From the NCBI GenBank assembly GCA_964482235.1, contig CAYZWU010000058.1, positions 1 to 33,068 of the forward strand: a stretch of DNA of 33,068 nt, in the 5' to 3' direction. The stretch comes from CAYZWU01 sp964482235. Lineage in GTDB: Bacteria > Planctomycetota > B15-G4 > CAYZWU01. Numbering within the stretch: the stretch's first letter is position 1; each line of letters starts with the position of its first letter. The notes under the pieces were generated by a model that did not search any database, was not told the DNA's origin, and saw only the letters and a program-made list of their open reading frames with translations. Position numbers and translations under genes: made by a program. This document shows, piece after piece, positions 23,962-33,068 of the stretch.

Positions 23962-25851
23962 TCACTCGTAACGGGCGGCGATCTCCTTCACGATCCCTTC
24001 CACGGCGGCAAGAACGGTCTTCTCCTTGCCGTCATCGGACTCGATCTGCGCTGTGTCGATCGTCTCCTCGCCGCCGGTCACGGTCAGTTCGCTGCCGCGG
24101 ACCTCCACGAGATAGCCGCCAGGCCTGAGGTCACGCTTCAAAACCTCCTCGGCGGGGCTCGGATCGTCGAGGATCACGAGGTCGGCGCCGTTGTGAAGCA
24201 TCCCGTAGTCGTAGATGTCGTCGGTTGTGTGGTTGAAGAGCGCCATGTCGAGCTTCGGATTGCGGAGCATGATCTTCACGTTGTCGTCGTGGTGCTTGTT
24301 CCTGTGCAGGTAGTGCCCGTTGAAGAAGATCCCCTCTTCGGTCAGGCTGCCGAATTCGACATCCGGTTTGACCGACCGCACGATCTCAAGGATGCTGTCC
24401 GCGAATCCCTGCGTCAGCTTGTTGCCGGCAACGATGGGAATCCGCTCGGATCCTTCTTCGGGGAAGTGGGCGCGCATCACGAGACCGGGCACGTCCACCG
24501 GCTCGCCGATGGCCGGGGCCAGGTGCATGAACACGCCGGGGCCGGCGTTGATCTCCACGATGCCGAATCCGCCGTCGCGCCACGACTTCGTGATATCCTC
24601 GGCCAGCACGTCGATGCCGAGGCAGGTGATCTCCAGGTACTTGGCAATGCCTTCCACCAGCTGGATGTTGTCCGGGTGGACCTTGTCCGTCACGTTGATC
24701 GACACGCCGCCGGCCGAGATGTTCGCCACGCGGCGAAGGAAGATCCTCTCCCCCTCGGCAGGGACGGAGTCGACGCTGAGATCCTGCAGGCCCAGAAACT
24801 CCTTCAGGTCGTCGTCGATCTTGATCTTGCAGAGGGGCGACCGGGCGTTGTCGAGGCGGGCGATCGTGTCGTTCTCCCTCTCGATCAGGGTCTTGATGCT
24901 GTCTGCGCCGTTGCCGTCCACGTAGGCGGGAATGCGCTCCAGCGCGGCGGCGAACTTCCCGGCCACGGCCAGGAGCCTGTGGTCCGTGCCGTAGATCTGC
25001 TTTTCCACCAGGGCCCCGTCGAAGGAGAGGCTCTCAGCCGTCGCCTCGTCGACGATCCTGTTGAAGGCGCGGCGAACGGCATCGTCCGATTCGATTCCCG
25101 TGGTGACGCCCTGTCCCTTGTGGCCGGCCAGGGGCTTGACCACGACGGGGAAGCCCTGCTTCTTTGCCTCGGCCACGGCCTCGTCCTCGGAGAAGCAGTT
25201 CTTGCCCGACGGCGTGGGAAGGCCGCACAGCAGCAGGAAGTCCTTCACCATGTCCTTGTAGGTGGTGAACTCCGTGTCCTTGATGCTGTCCTTGTGGAAC
25301 GTGGTGGAGCGGCCGCGGACCTGCTTCTTGCCGTAGCCCCACATGAACTCGTGCTCCTCGTCGAGATAGAGAACGGGGATGCCCCGCTTCATGCCCGCCT
25401 CGATCAGCGAGTAGAGGGTCGGGCCGCCGAAGAAGGTCTTGTCGAACTGCTTCTGCAGCTCCTCGAACCCTCCGTCGAAGTCGAAGCTCCTCTCCTGCGT
25501 GAGCGCCTGGAACCACTCGGCGGCGAAGCGGGCGCAATCCTCGGCCACGCGGTCGTCGAGGCACTGGACGGCAATGACGTGCTCGTCCCCGTCCCGGCTC
25601 ACGGCGAAGTTGTTGACGTGGAGATCGATGTCCATCTTCTGGATCTGCATCACCACGCGGGCGAAGAGGTCGGCCACGCGATCGGGGTAGCAGTCCTTCA
25701 GGCCGGGGAACTTCTCGAGCACCGCATCCCTGTAGAAGTCGGCGCGCCACCCCTCGGGATCGGTCCAGAGGTTGAAGACGAGGCTTCGGCAGTCGAGGTA
25801 GTAATTCGAATCCCTGTACGAATAAAACTTTCTTAATTCGAAATCACGCAT
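23962..25851 (-). CDS. Cyanophycin synthetase-like ATP-grasp protein with degenerate Mur domain
   Basis: 629 aa. The start is the ATG at 25851 (MRDFELRKFYSYRD), with GGAG/AAGGA upstream; a start at 25887 would add 12 residues. The N-domain is strongly diverged from CphA. The ATP-grasp domain (about 145-450) is well kept: K239 in VVVKPLAGHKGQGVTTGI, LVEKQIYGTDHRLLAV, RRVANISAGGVSINVTDKVHPDN and E433/N435 in VEINAGPGVFMHL. The following Mur-like part (about 470-629) has lost the P-loop: where CphA has GTNGKTTT this reads AGNKLTQG (476-482). It should therefore use ATP only through the ATP-grasp site. Length and layout recall CphA2, which polymerises ready-made beta-Asp-Arg, but this is inference. 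It lies between cphB (47 bp upstream) and iadA. Confidence 0.8.
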   Translation of the reverse strand: MRDFELRKFYSYRDSNYYLDCRSLVFNLWTDPEGWRADFYRDAVLEKFPGLKDCYPDRVADLFARVVMQIQKMDIDLHVNNFAVSRDGDEHVIAVQCLDDRVAEDCARFAAEWFQALTQERSFDFDGGFEELQKQFDKTFFGGPTLYSLIEAGMKRGIPVLYLDEEHEFMWGYGKKQVRGRSTTFHKDSIKDTEFTTYKDMVKDFLLLCGLPTPSGKNCFSEDEAVAEAKKQGFPVVVKPLAGHKGQGVTTGIESDDAVRRAFNRIVDEATAESLSFDGALVEKQIYGTDHRLLAVAGKFAAALERIPAYVDGNGADSIKTLIERENDTIARLDNARSPLCKIKIDDDLKEFLGLQDLSVDSVPAEGERIFLRRVANISAGGVSINVTDKVHPDNIQLVEGIAKYLEITCLGIDVLAEDITKSWRDGGFGIVEINAGPGVFMHLAPAIGEPVDVPGLVMRAHFPEEGSERIPIVAGNKLTQGFADSILEIVRSVKPDVEFGSLTEEGIFFNGHYLHRNKHHDDNVKIMLRNPKLDMALFNHTTDDIYDYGMLHNGADLVILDDPSPAEEVLKRDLRPGGYLVEVRGSELTVTGGEETIDTAQIESDDGKEKTVLAAVEGIVKEIAARYE

Positions 25852-25898
25852 GATTCCTTCTCCTTCCAGCGGGAATACACGCTCCACTTCAATTCAAT

Positions 25899-26714
25899 CT
25901 ATCCTGGTACAACAGCCCACCGCCTCACGTTGAAGCGGATCCCTGCCGAGAGGAATCCGAGCTTCAGGCCGTGGACCGATATCGGCTCATCTCGCGCCGT
26001 GCGCTCGTAGTTGCTGTAGAGCTTGCCGTTCCGGCTCAGGACAGCCACGGGCCCCGCGCCCGCCACCTCGCCCGTTCCGTCGGGATGGATGATGAAGGCG
26101 GTGTTCTCGGCCAGCCCGATGCCGTGCCGGCTGAGGCCGCGGGCCAGGAACTGGGCCAGGCGGGGAATCCGATTCCGCGCGAAGAAGTGCGTGTCCACCG
26201 TGACTCCCTCGATCAGGCCGAATCCCGGCCCGTGGCGCACCCTTCCCTTGTCCAGCCCCCTGTCCTGCCCGTCGAAAAGCATCGGATCGCTTGCCGCCGC
26301 CGCCCCGGCGCTCGTCCCCCCGATCGTGGCGCCCTCGGCGTGCTTCCTCGAGATCTCCTTCATCAGCCTCGTCTTCCCGAGGATCTTTACCAGCCGGACC
26401 TGATCGCCGCCGGTGAAGAAGAAGAGATCCGATTCCCTCACGCACTCCAGATTCTCCTCGAGATCCGCCTCGTCGCGGTGCCGGATGTCGAGGAAGTGGA
26501 TCTGCTCGATTCCGAGAGAGCGGAACGCCTTCTCGTAATCCTGACGGACCCCGCCGGGGTGCCGGCTGGCCGAAGGAAAAATCGAAATCGTCTTGGCTTC
26601 GCTCACCTTGACCATCCTCTTGAGAATCCGCATTTTCCCCGACCGTTGCTCACGGCCTCCGATCAGAACGAGGCAGCCTTTTTTCTTCACCCTTTTCCTC
26701 TCTTTCCCGGTCAT
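25899..26714 (-). CDS. cphB: Cyanophycinase (peptidase S51)
   Basis: 271 aa. It is the serine exopeptidase that releases beta-Asp-Arg dipeptides from cyanophycin. The S51 motifs are clear: FFTGGDQ (99-105), nucleophile Ser135 in GGTSAGAAA, His176 in VDTHFFARNR and Glu203 in LAENTAFI. These correspond to S132, H174 and E201 of Synechocystis CphB. There is no signal peptide (the N-terminus is basic, MTGKERKRVKKK), so it acts in the cytoplasm. ATG start with GGGGAG 7 nt upstream. It is the first gene after a large hairpin (26869-26967), with 47 bp to the next gene. The conserved catalytic set makes this the firmest member of the cyanophycin-like cluster. Confidence 0.92.
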   Translation of the reverse strand: MTGKERKRVKKKGCLVLIGGREQRSGKMRILKRMVKVSEAKTISIFPSASRHPGGVRQDYEKAFRSLGIEQIHFLDIRHRDEADLEENLECVRESDLFFFTGGDQVRLVKILGKTRLMKEISRKHAEGATIGGTSAGAAAASDPMLFDGQDRGLDKGRVRHGPGFGLIEGVTVDTHFFARNRIPRLAQFLARGLSRHGIGLAENTAFIIHPDGTGEVAGAGPVAVLSRNGKLYSNYERTARDEPISVHGLKLGFLSAGIRFNVRRWAVVPG

Positions 26715-26842
26715 TCTTTCTCTCCCCTCAGAGAACGGGTTCGATCGAACCAGAATCGCAACCTGTTACTTTAAAATGAGTTATAAAAACACAATCGGAA
26801 CCGAATCAGCAGAAATCCGGCGACGAAGGCACCTAGCTTACC

Positions 26843-26858
26843 GTTTTTCCGGAAAAAC
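26843..26858. promoter_or_regulatory. Perfect 16-bp palindrome upstream of cphB, possible operator
   Basis: GTTTTTCCGGAAAAAC is exactly self-complementary. It lies about 130 bp upstream of the cphB start in an AT-rich leader, just downstream (in the cphB direction) of the large hairpin. Two-fold symmetry suits a dimeric repressor or activator site. No clear sigma-70 promoter could be placed between it and cphB, so function is inference. Confidence 0.35.
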
Positions 26859-26868
26859 ACAACACCGA

Positions 26869-26967
26869 ATACCGAGCCCGCGCAATCTCCGCCATATTCA
26901 TATGTCGCCGTGCACGGATCAGGAATCTCCGCGCCTGAATATGGCGGAGATTGCGCGGGCTCGGTAT
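26869..26967. repeat. Perfect 32-bp inverted repeat with 35-nt loop
   Basis: The arms 26869-26900 and 26936-26967 are exact reverse complements over 32 bp (each contains GCGCAATCTCCGCCATATTC or its complement). The loop is 26901-26935 and itself carries a partial copy (AATCTCCGC). The right arm ends 1 bp from the stop codon of the 72-aa membrane protein gene. No T-tract follows the stem directly, so it is not a standard intrinsic terminator. It could still limit read-through from the transporter genes into cphB, protect an mRNA 3' end, or be a small mobile palindrome. Confidence 0.9.
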
Positions 26968-26968
26968 C

Positions 26969-27187
26969 TCACTTTCCCTTGCCGAGCAGGTCGGGAATCA
27001 GCCAGAACGGCGCGCTCAGGAACCAGAGGAGCGAGGCGATGTTGAACCACGTGCGGAAGATGGCGAAATCCGTGTCGTGATCGCCGGTGGGCTCTCCGAG
27101 AAAGAGACGGATCGGAGCGGCGAGGCAGAGGAGAAGAGCCAGGACGGCCAGGGAAGCGGCGATCTTGCGGGTGAGGGAACGGTTCAT
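26969..27187 (-). CDS. Small two-helix membrane protein paired with the transporter
   Basis: 72 aa. The start is the ATG at 27187, with a perfect AGGAGG 8 nt upstream; the longer frame to 27295 is a spurious extension inside the transporter gene. There are two predicted membrane helices, about 9-27 (AASLAVLALLLCLAAPIRLFL) and about 46-66 (FNIASLLWFLSAPFWLIPDLL). The layout resembles the small subunits that accompany some sodium symporters, although NCS1 transporters usually act alone. It overlaps the transporter stop by 4 bp (ATGA), so the two are translationally coupled and probably form a complex. Confidence 0.72.
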   Translation of the reverse strand: MNRSLTRKIAASLAVLALLLCLAAPIRLFLGEPTGDHDTDFAIFRTWFNIASLLWFLSAPFWLIPDLLGKGK

Positions 27188-28635
27188 CGCCCCACCTCCT
27201 TTCCCGATGAGGCGCCCGGAGCGGAGCGGCCCGCCCCCCAGGCGGCGGCAAGAACCGTGTAGAGGATCAGCGCCACGATGTAGCCCGGCAGCCACCGGAA
27301 GAAGAGGTGCACGTTAAGGGCGCTCATGGGCCACCAGCAGAGAAAAAGAACGGCCGCCCAGGTGATCAGGGCAGGCCAGCTGAAGACGAGGCCGCGCTCC
27401 TCGACCCAGTAGCGCTTCAGCCCGATGCGTGGGAAGATCCAGTGCTCGGCAAAGACGATGGCGCCCACGGGCATGAGGATGATGCCGTAGATCGCCACGA
27501 AGTCGAGCAGGTTCATCACGAAGGCGGGAAAGCAGGCCAGCAGGGTGGCCACGCCGAAGGCGATGAGCGTGGTGATCCAGCGCGGCCAGTTCGGCGTCAC
27601 GATCTGGAGCGCCAGCCCGGCCCGGTAGATCGTGGGATTGGCCGTTGTCCAGCCGGCGATCACCACGGCCACGGCGCCGGCCACGCCGCAAGCGCTGTAC
27701 GCCATCGGCCCCGGCTCGATCGTGTTGCCGTAGGCGGCCACCATGATCCCCGAGCAGATCCAGGCCAGGAAGTGCCCGAGGTACATTCCCAGGGCGGCAT
27801 AGAGCCCCACCTTCCACGTTCTGGCGAAGCGAAAGAGCGCCATGTCCGAAAGCCCCACGTGCATCGCCAGGTTGCAGAACCAGGAGAAGAAGATGATGTG
27901 CCAGACGCCGAGCTTCTCCTGCCCCTCCTCGGGAACGCCGTCCCAGACCCGGGTCTTGGCGATCTCCCAGAGGTCGTCGATGCCGTGGATCTCGCCCAGG
28001 CGCGGCAGCACGGCCACGGCGCCGGCGACGAAGACGAGGAACATCCACGGCACGCAGACGCCGGAGAACTGGCTGAGCCGCTTGAAGCCCAGCACGGCCA
28101 CCGCACCGGCCACGGCGCCGATCAACAGCACGACGAGCACCCAGCCCACGCTGTTGGGATAGACGTCCTTCAGGCCGGGCATCTCGATCCCGAAGGGGAT
28201 GCCCACCGCGGTGGCGGCCACGGAGATCATGGCGCCGGCCAGGATGCAGTAGAGGAAGGCGTTGGCCAGGTTGTAGATGATCATCACCCCCGGCCCGGCG
28301 ATGCGGCGGAGGTACCAGTAGAGGGTGACGCGCACCTGCACGGCGATGGGTGCACAGATGAAGGTCCACGAGAGGACGGCCAGGAGATTGCCCACGAGCA
28401 GACCGATCAGGAGGTCGCGGGCGCTGACCCCGCAGAGCACGAAGAAGGCGCCGATCACGAACTCCGTTCCGGCCACGTGCTCGCCGGAGAAGATCGCCGC
28501 GAACCGTCTGCCGCGATGGAGCTGATCGTCGCCCACCGGCTCGCGGTCGAACTCGTAGAGGCTGTCGAGCCGGTCGATCATCCCGGAGATCGCACCCTGG
28601 CTCGATCCTGCAGGCTTTGTCGCTTTACCCGTCAC
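27184..28635 (-). CDS. NCS1-family (nucleobase:cation symporter-1) permease
   Basis: 483 aa, about 12 hydrophobic segments from residue 45 to 470. Features that fit NCS1 are the N-terminal cytoplasmic tail, EHVAGTEFVIGAFFVLCG at helix 1, and GWTTANPTIYRAGLALQ (about 330-346) in the central substrate/cation region. Known members import cytosine, purines, hydantoins, allantoin or thiamine-like compounds with Na+ or H+; which substrate this one carries cannot be read here. It overlaps the GNAT gene upstream and the 72-aa membrane gene downstream by 4 bp each, so the three are tightly coupled. Its position before the cyanophycin-like genes suggests uptake of an amino-acid or nitrogen-rich precursor, which is inference. 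Confidence 0.82.
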   Translation of the reverse strand: MTGKATKPAGSSQGAISGMIDRLDSLYEFDREPVGDDQLHRGRRFAAIFSGEHVAGTEFVIGAFFVLCGVSARDLLIGLLVGNLLAVLSWTFICAPIAVQVRVTLYWYLRRIAGPGVMIIYNLANAFLYCILAGAMISVAATAVGIPFGIEMPGLKDVYPNSVGWVLVVLLIGAVAGAVAVLGFKRLSQFSGVCVPWMFLVFVAGAVAVLPRLGEIHGIDDLWEIAKTRVWDGVPEEGQEKLGVWHIIFFSWFCNLAMHVGLSDMALFRFARTWKVGLYAALGMYLGHFLAWICSGIMVAAYGNTIEPGPMAYSACGVAGAVAVVIAGWTTANPTIYRAGLALQIVTPNWPRWITTLIAFGVATLLACFPAFVMNLLDFVAIYGIILMPVGAIVFAEHWIFPRIGLKRYWVEERGLVFSWPALITWAAVLFLCWWPMSALNVHLFFRWLPGYIVALILYTVLAAAWGAGRSAPGASSGKEVGR

Positions 28636-29132
28636 GCGATTCTCCAGATGAAGTGGAACTCATCGACGTCGTTGACACCGCCGAGAGAACGGCGCCGGCC
28701 CGTGTCCTCGGTGCCGAGCCCCCTGTAGAGGCTGTGCGCCGTCTCGTAGAGCACGTCGGACCAGATGTCCACGCTTTGGCATCCGTGGCTCGCCGCGCAG
28801 TGATAGACCCATAACGAAAGCTTCTTGCCAAGCCCCTGCCCCCGGCAGGCCGGATTAACGAAGAGCCGCTTGATTTCGGCCGCCGGTCCGTCGAGGTGCT
28901 TGACGGCCACCGAGCCGACCAGCTTCTTGTTTTCGAGCAGGACGCGGAAAAGGCTGCCGGGCGGTTGATAGACCTCCTCGATCCGCGTCAGGTCGCTGTC
29001 CAGGGTGTCGAGCTCGATCTTCTGGCCGTACTCGGCGTAGCACGACGCGATCAGGTCGATCAGCGCCTTCTCGTGCGACGGGTCGAAGGGAACGAGTTCG
29101 AAGGGGGAGAAATCGATCTCCTTGCCAACCAT
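28632..29132 (-). CDS. GNAT-family N-acetyltransferase
   Basis: 166 aa. Acetyl-CoA-binding motif A is clear: EIKRLFVNPACRGQGLGKKL (about 86-105) with the RGQGLGK loop (97-103), followed by the helix and beta strand of motif B (CQSVDIWSDVLYETAHSLYRGLGTE). It would transfer an acyl group to a small-molecule or protein amine; the substrate is unknown. ATG start with GAGGAGG 6 nt upstream. It is the first gene of the transporter unit (stop/start overlap of 4 bp), and the divergent GGT gene begins about 140 bp away. In this cluster it could modify an amino acid, a dipeptide or a polymer end, but nothing in the sequence shows which. Confidence 0.85.
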   Translation of the reverse strand: MVGKEIDFSPFELVPFDPSHEKALIDLIASCYAEYGQKIELDTLDSDLTRIEEVYQPPGSLFRVLLENKKLVGSVAVKHLDGPAAEIKRLFVNPACRGQGLGKKLSLWVYHCAASHGCQSVDIWSDVLYETAHSLYRGLGTEDTGRRRSLGGVNDVDEFHFIWRIA

Positions 29133-29177
29133 TTATTGCCTCCTCCTCGTCCCCGGATTGTAGCGATTCCGGCCGGC

Positions 29178-29215
29178 GGTACCACTGTTTCATCAGCGCC
29201 GGCCGCTGTGGTACC
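29178..29215. promoter_or_regulatory. Inverted repeat between divergent GNAT operon and GGT gene
   Basis: GGTACCAC (29178-29185) and GTGGTACC (29208-29215) are perfect 8-bp inverted arms, centre to centre 30 bp apart, in the 139-bp divergent intergenic region. Possible promoter pieces overlap it: TGGTACCAT (29209-29217, extended -10-like, toward GGT) and, toward GNAT, TACAAT at 29157-29162 on the minus strand. Spacing of about three helical turns would suit a pair of bound dimers controlling both directions. Inference only. Confidence 0.35.
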
Positions 29216-29271
29216 ATTCCGGACGAAACCCTTTTCCGTTGTTTTTTTTTCTCTCTGTTCGAGGTCCGCTC

Positions 29272-30990
<1,719 letters not shown>

Positions 30991-31105
30991 GCAGAAGACT
31001 CACCCACTCCCTCTACCCGATGCCGCCTTCCTTCCTCGCTTATTCCTGGAGCAAAACGAACTGGGTTCGAAACTGTCTCTGTTTTTACCCCTTTCTCTAG
31101 AGCTC

Positions 31106-33013
31106 TTATTCGACTTCCATGACCATGAGGTTGCTGAGCACGGAGTCAGGATTTCCAAAGAATCCTACAAGGGCTTGAAAGGGATGTTCTTCACCCAAAT
31201 TCCAACTGTTTGGCACTGTAACCGATTGTTCAAGAATACCGCTCTGCGGGATGACGCCCAGGTTCCACTGATCCATGAGAGGCAACCTGAGGTAAAAGTC
31301 ACCGTAGGGAGTCAACTGTGGCGAAGACCGGTATTCTGCACTCGTCCCTAGGAAAACCGTCTTGTTCGGCTCACCGGTAAGTCTCAGCAGACCGGGTTCT
31401 CCCTGCTGCACATTCAACCGACAGATCTCACCAGGTACCATATAACCGAAAAAGTAAAGATGGGGTGAGAACTCATCAGCTCCCATATCAACAACCTGGT
31501 TCGCGATTCTCGGATCCCCCTCAAAGTCAAGCGAGGACAGATATGTCGCAGAGTTGACCCCTGAATTTCGGCAGGGGGAATCCCAGGTTAGATGATAATC
31601 GCCGCCATCGATATCAACGAAAAGAGGGTCTGCATCGATATTTCCTGTCCCGGGCCAACCGTCTTGAATATCGCAGTGAATTATATTGAGGTTACCCAAA
31701 GGATCATATATCTGATTGCCCTCTTGCGCGTAGTTTCCCCACACTATCGTATTTTCGATACTGTTAGTTTCAGCATACCAATGGACGAAACCACCGCCCT
31801 TACTCGATGCGGTATTATTCACGATAGTGTTGTTAATAAATGGGATTTGTTCCGATGAAGAAGAAACTGAGTACCAAACACCACCACCAGAGAAACTTGA
31901 TAAATTCATACTGATTACATTATTGCAGACAACTGCGTTGTGGCCGGCTGGTGGATTACCACTCCAATAGATTCCGCCACCTTCCGAGGCCGATGAGTTA
32001 CCCGTCACGACATTTCCGACGATTCTGGGAGCAGCTGACTGATTGCAATAAATCCCACCTCCGCCGTATCCCATCTCTTCAACTGTATTATTCGATATCA
32101 GATTAAACAATATGAGCGAATTCGATTCTTCTGAAAGAGTTATCCCCCCTCCCCTATTATCCGCGCTGTTTCCCATTATTTCACAGGAATAAATAACAGG
32201 AGATGAGCTTTGAATCATCACCCCGCCTCCAGCATAAGTGACATTATTCCGGATTGCACAATATGCAATATAGGCATCGGAGTTAAAGTCACACTTTATC
32301 CCACCTCCAATCATTCCAAAATTATCATCGATGATATTTTCCACGATGATCGGTGACGCTTCCGAGCAATGTATCGCACCGCCACCAACTGTTCCGCCGT
32401 TAGCTACGTTTTGCCTCATTTCGTTGTTTGATATCACAGCCGATGAGCCATAATAGCAGGAAACTGCACCGCCTCCATATTCGGCATAATTGTTGTTTAT
32501 TATATTCCCTTCAATTACAGGATAACTATCGCTGTAGCAACTAATACCGCCACCTTCATACGAACTGTTAAGCAATATCTTGTTATTTTTGATCGTAGGG
32601 GAAGAATTGAAGCAATATACTCCTCCTCCGAAAGTGTATGTTATGACGGTTCCAGACCCATTAACGATCGAAAAGCCCTCTAACCATGAATTGGCCTTTT
32701 CTTGGCTCTTAAAAGTAACAACACTGCCGTAGTTAGGATTGGTGGGATTTCCTCCGTCTATAGTCGTGTTATCCGGACCGCACTCGCTTAGAAGGGTGAT
32801 TGCCTTTCCCAAAAAGTCAATATTTTCAACGTAGGTTCCCGGCCGGACAATGATTAGATCACCGTCAAGAGCTACATCAATCCCTGCCTGGATTGCTTGA
32901 AAATCATCGGGTATGTAAATTGTATCAGATAAGCATAAGGCAGAGCTAAGCGCTACAACAACAAGGACTAATGCGCACCTCACCGCGTAACCCCATCTTA
33001 TTCTTTTTTTCAC
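31106..33013 (-). CDS. Exported right-handed beta-helix repeat protein
   Basis: 635 aa from the GTG at 33013, which has AAGGT 7 nt upstream and opens into a basic-hydrophobic signal peptide (ending ALCLSD). An ATG at 33055 would add 14 residues and cannot be excluded. After IPDDFQAIQAGIDVALDGDLIIVRPGTY, typical of the N-cap of such helices, there are about eleven coils each starting GGG followed by an aromatic/Cys strand and an Asn ladder (NNxI). This is a parallel beta-helix of the pectate-lyase/DUF1565 type; no catalytic residues can be assigned. The last 110 residues form a tail ending LSNLMVMEVE, like the C-terminus of C25 copy 2. The gene is AT-rich: 32161-32220 has 24 G+C of 60, whereas 27901-27960 has 43 of 60. 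Confidence 0.82.
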   Translation of the reverse strand: MKKRIRWGYAVRCALVLVVVALSSALCLSDTIYIPDDFQAIQAGIDVALDGDLIIVRPGTYVENIDFLGKAITLLSECGPDNTTIDGGNPTNPNYGSVVTFKSQEKANSWLEGFSIVNGSGTVITYTFGGGVYCFNSSPTIKNNKILLNSSYEGGGISCYSDSYPVIEGNIINNNYAEYGGGAVSCYYGSSAVISNNEMRQNVANGGTVGGGAIHCSEASPIIVENIIDDNFGMIGGGIKCDFNSDAYIAYCAIRNNVTYAGGGVMIQSSSPVIYSCEIMGNSADNRGGGITLSEESNSLILFNLISNNTVEEMGYGGGGIYCNQSAAPRIVGNVVTGNSSASEGGGIYWSGNPPAGHNAVVCNNVISMNLSSFSGGGVWYSVSSSSEQIPFINNTIVNNTASSKGGGFVHWYAETNSIENTIVWGNYAQEGNQIYDPLGNLNIIHCDIQDGWPGTGNIDADPLFVDIDGGDYHLTWDSPCRNSGVNSATYLSSLDFEGDPRIANQVVDMGADEFSPHLYFFGYMVPGEICRLNVQQGEPGLLRLTGEPNKTVFLGTSAEYRSSPQLTPYGDFYLRLPLMDQWNLGVIPQSGILEQSVTVPNSWNLGEEHPFQALVGFFGNPDSVLSNLMVMEVE

Positions 33014-33068
33014 TGACAGTACCTTGTTAAAAAACAGGCTTCCTGAAAAAACCAATGAGCGTAAGTTC

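Noticed and set aside
23908..25836. 642-codon plus-strand open frame opposite the ATP-grasp gene
   Set aside because: It mirrors the real gene, has no domain signature and no ribosome-binding site; the minus-strand protein has an intact ATP-grasp fold.
27307..28728. 473-codon plus-strand open frame opposite the NCS1 transporter
   Set aside because: Extremely rich in His, Asp and Gly, as expected from the complement of a membrane protein gene; no hydrophobic core or motif.

Overview
The window comes from a GC-rich bacterial chromosome and contains no rRNA, tRNA, phage or CRISPR locus. Lipoprotein, Tat and Sec signals, a LolD/MacB-type ABC transporter, two gingipain-type (C25) peptidases and an oxygen-sensitive glycyl radical enzyme point to an anaerobic, diderm, probably uncultured lineage, perhaps an FCB-type candidate phylum. 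This placement is inference; nothing in the window fixes the taxonomy.

Layout. (1) 1-324 is AT-richer and has no convincing gene. (2) 325-3602 (-) is a two-gene unit: a glycyl radical activase and a dehydratase whose active-site residues match trans-4-hydroxy-L-proline dehydratase (HypD). (3) 3783-11145 (-) holds three exported proteins: one of unknown function and two tandem paralogous C25 peptidases, separated by strong terminators and a promoter. (4) 11433-15577 holds a Tat-exported DUF362 protein (+), an SfsA-DUF123 fusion (-) and an exported FG-GAP beta-propeller (+). (5) 15567-20245 (-) is a possible operon: lipoprotein, URO-D-like protein, an exported membrane-anchored protein, an ABC permease and its ATPase. 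(6) 20305-20471 is a MITE-like inverted-repeat element. (7) 20518-29132 (-) is the most interesting region: GNAT acetyltransferase, NCS1 transporter, a 72-aa membrane protein, cyanophycinase, a cyanophycin-synthetase-like protein without a Mur P-loop, isoaspartyl dipeptidase, and a second synthetase-like protein that ends before the Mur lid domain. (8) 29272-30990 (+) is a divergent gamma-glutamyltransferase. (9) 31106-33013 (-) is an AT-rich exported beta-helix protein.

How they fit together. Secreted C25 peptidases plus HypD/activase would suit an organism that ferments proteinaceous material, including hydroxyproline-containing protein. Region 7 looks like a variant cyanophycin-type (isopeptide-linked) storage or peptide system. 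It has a polymer-cleaving enzyme, a dipeptidase and two synthetase-like proteins, neither with a complete Mur ligase half, and it is coupled to a transporter and an acetyltransferase. The neighbouring GGT also acts on non-alpha peptide bonds. What polymer or peptide is made, and whether both synthetases are needed, cannot be told from sequence alone.
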